Assembly: GCA_033239525.1 (NCBI GenBank)
Contig: BSYO01000015.1
Location: 17,669,713-17,733,712 of the forward strand
From: Nepenthes gracilis
Lineage: Eukaryota > Streptophyta > Magnoliopsida > Caryophyllales > Nepenthaceae
Length of the DNA: 64,000 nucleotides
Reading direction: 5' to 3'
In this document: positions 61,755 through 64,000 of the stretch, one piece after another
Layout: the number at the start of each line of letters is the position of its first letter
Position numbering within the stretch: the first letter of the stretch is position 1
Made by a program: the position numbers and the translations under genes
The notes under the pieces: model-generated
What the model was told of the DNA's origin: nothing
The model's database searches: none
What the model saw: the letters and a program-made list of their open reading frames with translations, nothing else

Positions 61755-62399
61755 GGGGTAAATTTGGGTTAATAAAATTATCGTATGCGAATTCTTTTCC
61801 CAACCAAGAATAAAAATATCATTTGATTTCTTATTAACTATCGTGGTGTATATTATCTGAATTAAAAAGTTTAAAAATCCAACCCAAGTTTATTGAGACA
61901 ACTATCCAAATTTTAAATATGTATTAATATTTTAAAATTTATTGATGCCAATAAATGTATATAAAAATAAATAACTATATAATATTAATCGAGTTGATGC
62001 AATATACAGATAAATCAGAGGCCCAAAATGACGACGTCCCAATGGAAGATGCCTCTGAACTCATGAGGTAAATGATGCAACGCTTGAATTAAGAAATACA
62101 ACCTGAACAGTTGGATATTAAAGGAGTATAATAGACTACTTAAATGAATTGGTTCAGGCGGCGAATGCACCGATCCAATAATCAAAAGTCAAGTGGCCTT
62201 ACCACTGAATGAAGGCGGCTATTACACAAATAAGTAATACCTCTCACCATTAAAAAGACACAATATCCATATAATGATTCAGAGCCTTCCAACCAAACAG
62301 CTCCAACCAAGAGGTGTTGCAAGTCTGAAACAGTGATACTTGGATGACTCCGTATAAAAGGTACCTAGAAGAAGGTATTTTATCAAAAAATCTGAATGA

Positions 62400-63210
62400 C
62401 GCCAAGTGTATAAAAAGGATAGCGGGTTCGTACACCCTTATGGATGAAAAACTATACGAAGAGAGCATTCTATCCCCAACAAACGATACTTGACACCAAC
62501 AGAAACTAACTATGCACTGAGCGAATTACATCTCAAAATTTATGGGTTATACATAGGAGGTAAGAACCTAACGTTCAAAATTATACGGTAGGGTTACTAC
62601 TGACCCACAATGAAGAGAGACGCCATGGAGTTTGTAAAGAAATATGTAAATTGTCAAATTTATGGCAATATACCTCATCTACCGCACATAGAATTCCAAA
62701 CCTTGCAGTCACCCTAGTTGTTCACTAAATGGGGGCTTAACATATTAGGCTCATTACCCATTGTATCGAGACAGAGAAAGTTCGGTATAGTCGCTATAGA
62801 TTATTTCATAAAATAAGTGGAAGCCTCTTCACTGGTGAGGATAACCAAGCAGAATGCGATCGAGTTTGTCTAGTAAAGTATCATCTACAAATTTGAAATT
62901 TTTGAGATCATAGTGATCAATAACAAAACTCAATTTATTGACAAAAGATTCACCAAATACTATACGAGTTTAAAATTTTAGTTGGTTTATACTTCTATTA
63001 CTTTTCCACAGGTCAACAAGTAGAAGTGATAAACTAAACCCTATTACACAGTTTGAAAACAAAGTTTGAAGATGCCTAGGGCTCCTAGGTAGACAAGTAG
63101 CCCGAGTATTGTGGTCTTACCAGACAACCCCCAAGGAACCAACACAAGAAATGTCATTTAACTTGTGCTACGAGATAGAAGCGGTCATTGTCAAACCTGA
63201 GTTTCTAAAT
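62400..63210 (+). pseudogene. Tat-type integrase fragment
   Basis: Reads HSIPNKRYLTPTETNYALSE, IYGLYIGGKNLTFKII, stop, GYY, stop, PTMKRDAMEFVKKYVNCQIY, then KWGLNILGSLPIVSRQRKFG, IVAIDYFIK, VEASSLVRITKQNAIEFV, EIIVINNKTQFIDKRFTKYY and a degraded C-terminal part. The order is zinc-binding region, then catalytic core. The second catalytic Asp (normally I-x-D-x-G-T-Q-F) is Asn here. No LTR pair was found for it. It is a different copy from the element at 17.6-28 kb. Confidence 0.8.
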
Positions 63211-64000
63211 TACGTTAATCATGATTAATTAAATTAATATAATTAAAATTAAAATTAAAGGATGTAAAAAATTAGATCAAAGAGTCAAAATATAGGTTCG
63301 GATGGCTAGCACACCGAATGTAAGTATGAGGCACACCTTTAGCACTGTATCACAAACACATGGTCACAGGGTGCTCAAGGCATGCTCAGGGCGCCTCATC
63401 AGCACCAAAATGCGAATGCACGAGTTTTAAGCCTGCCTGACGCTCGCCTTAAGTGTGTCATGGGAGCGAAATCCAGAACCTTTGCATTTTAGGCTGCCCA
63501 ACGCTCGCCTTAGGCACAGCTTGGGCATTAAATCCAGAACCTACCTGCTCGAGACTCACTTGACTTGTGCCTGAGGCGCCAAAAGCAAAACCTTCACTCT
63601 TGATATGTGCTCTACCCACGCTCGAGCGCCAGTGGGGTATATAAGGACCCTGTGCTCAAAAAATTATCATTTTTGTAATGATTTTAAGATGAGAAAGAGC
63701 CGAGGAAAAGAGAGTGGAGAAGAAAGAGAAGGCTCCAATAGCTCGAATCAATGTGATCGAAGTGAGGATTTGAGTAAATCGGATCAAGGTAAGTGCATTC
63801 CGAGCTTTTCCTTCCCTTGTTACCATTTCTTTACTGATTTCTTGATCATTTCTTATTTTTTGATACTCATGTATGTCATGATTTTTAAAATTATGATGAT
63901 TGATGTTTGTGCATGTCTTGATTTTCGAACCTATGGTGTTATTATGTGCCTGCATGTAAATTTTTTCTTCATTTCGTTGAGAAATTTCATGAAACCCATG
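63211..64000 (+). mobile_element. LTR-like promoter region, runs off the window
   Basis: Has a TATA box (tatataag, 63638-63645), preceded by a duplicated ~61-bp block (cgctcgcctt at 63441 and again at 63502, each followed by aaatccagaacct). It is followed by a purine-rich leader and a gatcaag|gtaagtgc donor-like site near 63788. This is how several plant gypsy LTRs are organised. The start is not clear and the end lies beyond the window. Confidence 0.4.

Larger units (their letters stand above)
60451..62399. other. Downstream of the ERF gene, no gene seen
   Basis: AT-rich. 61465-61600 (acaactataaatatgcc ... ttcactcagagagatccc ... ctctctaatcctgaaattctctc) looks like the TATA and transcription-start part of a retrotransposon LTR. 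Base 61581 is undetermined (n). 62000-62400 is probably decayed retrotransposon sequence leading into the integrase fragment. Confidence 0.45.

Noticed and set aside
1..64000. CRISPR array or bacterial operon
   Set aside because: The repeats are minisatellites and microsatellites without unique spacers, and the genes are plant genes with introns.

Overview
This is plant nuclear DNA, most likely from a eudicot. The evidence is AT-rich intergenic sequence, genes split by GT-AG introns, an ethylene-response-factor (ERF) gene with an EAR repressor tail, an organelle-targeted protein of the NUCLEAR FUSION DEFECTIVE 6 type, and Ty3/gypsy retrotransposons of the Tat lineage. There is no bacterial signal. 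Only three genes look intact (about 38.2-41.0 kb, 42.1-43.3 kb and 59.6-60.5 kb, all on +). Most of the rest is repeats and the wreckage of mobile elements.

0.8-13.3 kb is an array of about eleven units of roughly 1.15 kb. Each unit is itself a near-complete palindrome: two arms of about 550 bp, with one symmetry axis inside the unit and another at the unit junction. Both arms carry the same short exon-like reading frame ending at a good splice-donor sequence. A second, unrelated palindrome of about 530 bp, whose arms encode hydrophobic segments, sits on one of the axes. This array is the least ordinary object in the window.

13.3-17.6 kb holds a possible gene-leader remnant with microsatellites and a decayed Tat reverse transcriptase fragment. 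17.57-28.02 kb is one nearly full-length but dead Tat-lineage element. It has LTRs (the 5' copy shortened), a 5-bp ATACT target duplication, gag, protease, reverse transcriptase, two RNase H domains and integrase on +. Behind pol it carries two different minisatellites and a decayed antisense gene.

28-38 kb is AT-rich, with two adjacent tandem duplications that each preserve the first exon of a different gene without the rest of that gene. 38.2-43.3 kb holds the NFD6-like gene and a small membrane-protein gene. 44.3-45.9 kb is a solo LTR; 54.3-56.8 kb is a second member of the same LTR family interrupted by another LTR-like insertion. 48-52 kb contains local duplications of non-coding DNA. 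57.96-58.37 kb is a complete TRIM element with 174-bp LTRs and a perfect AAGAT target duplication.

59.2-60.5 kb is the ERF repressor gene with a recognisable promoter: a GCC-box, a W-box, a CT tract and a TATA box. 62.4-64.0 kb holds a Tat integrase fragment and an LTR-like promoter running off the window end. One base (61581) is undetermined, and unit 7 of the palindrome array shows damage that looks like assembly error.
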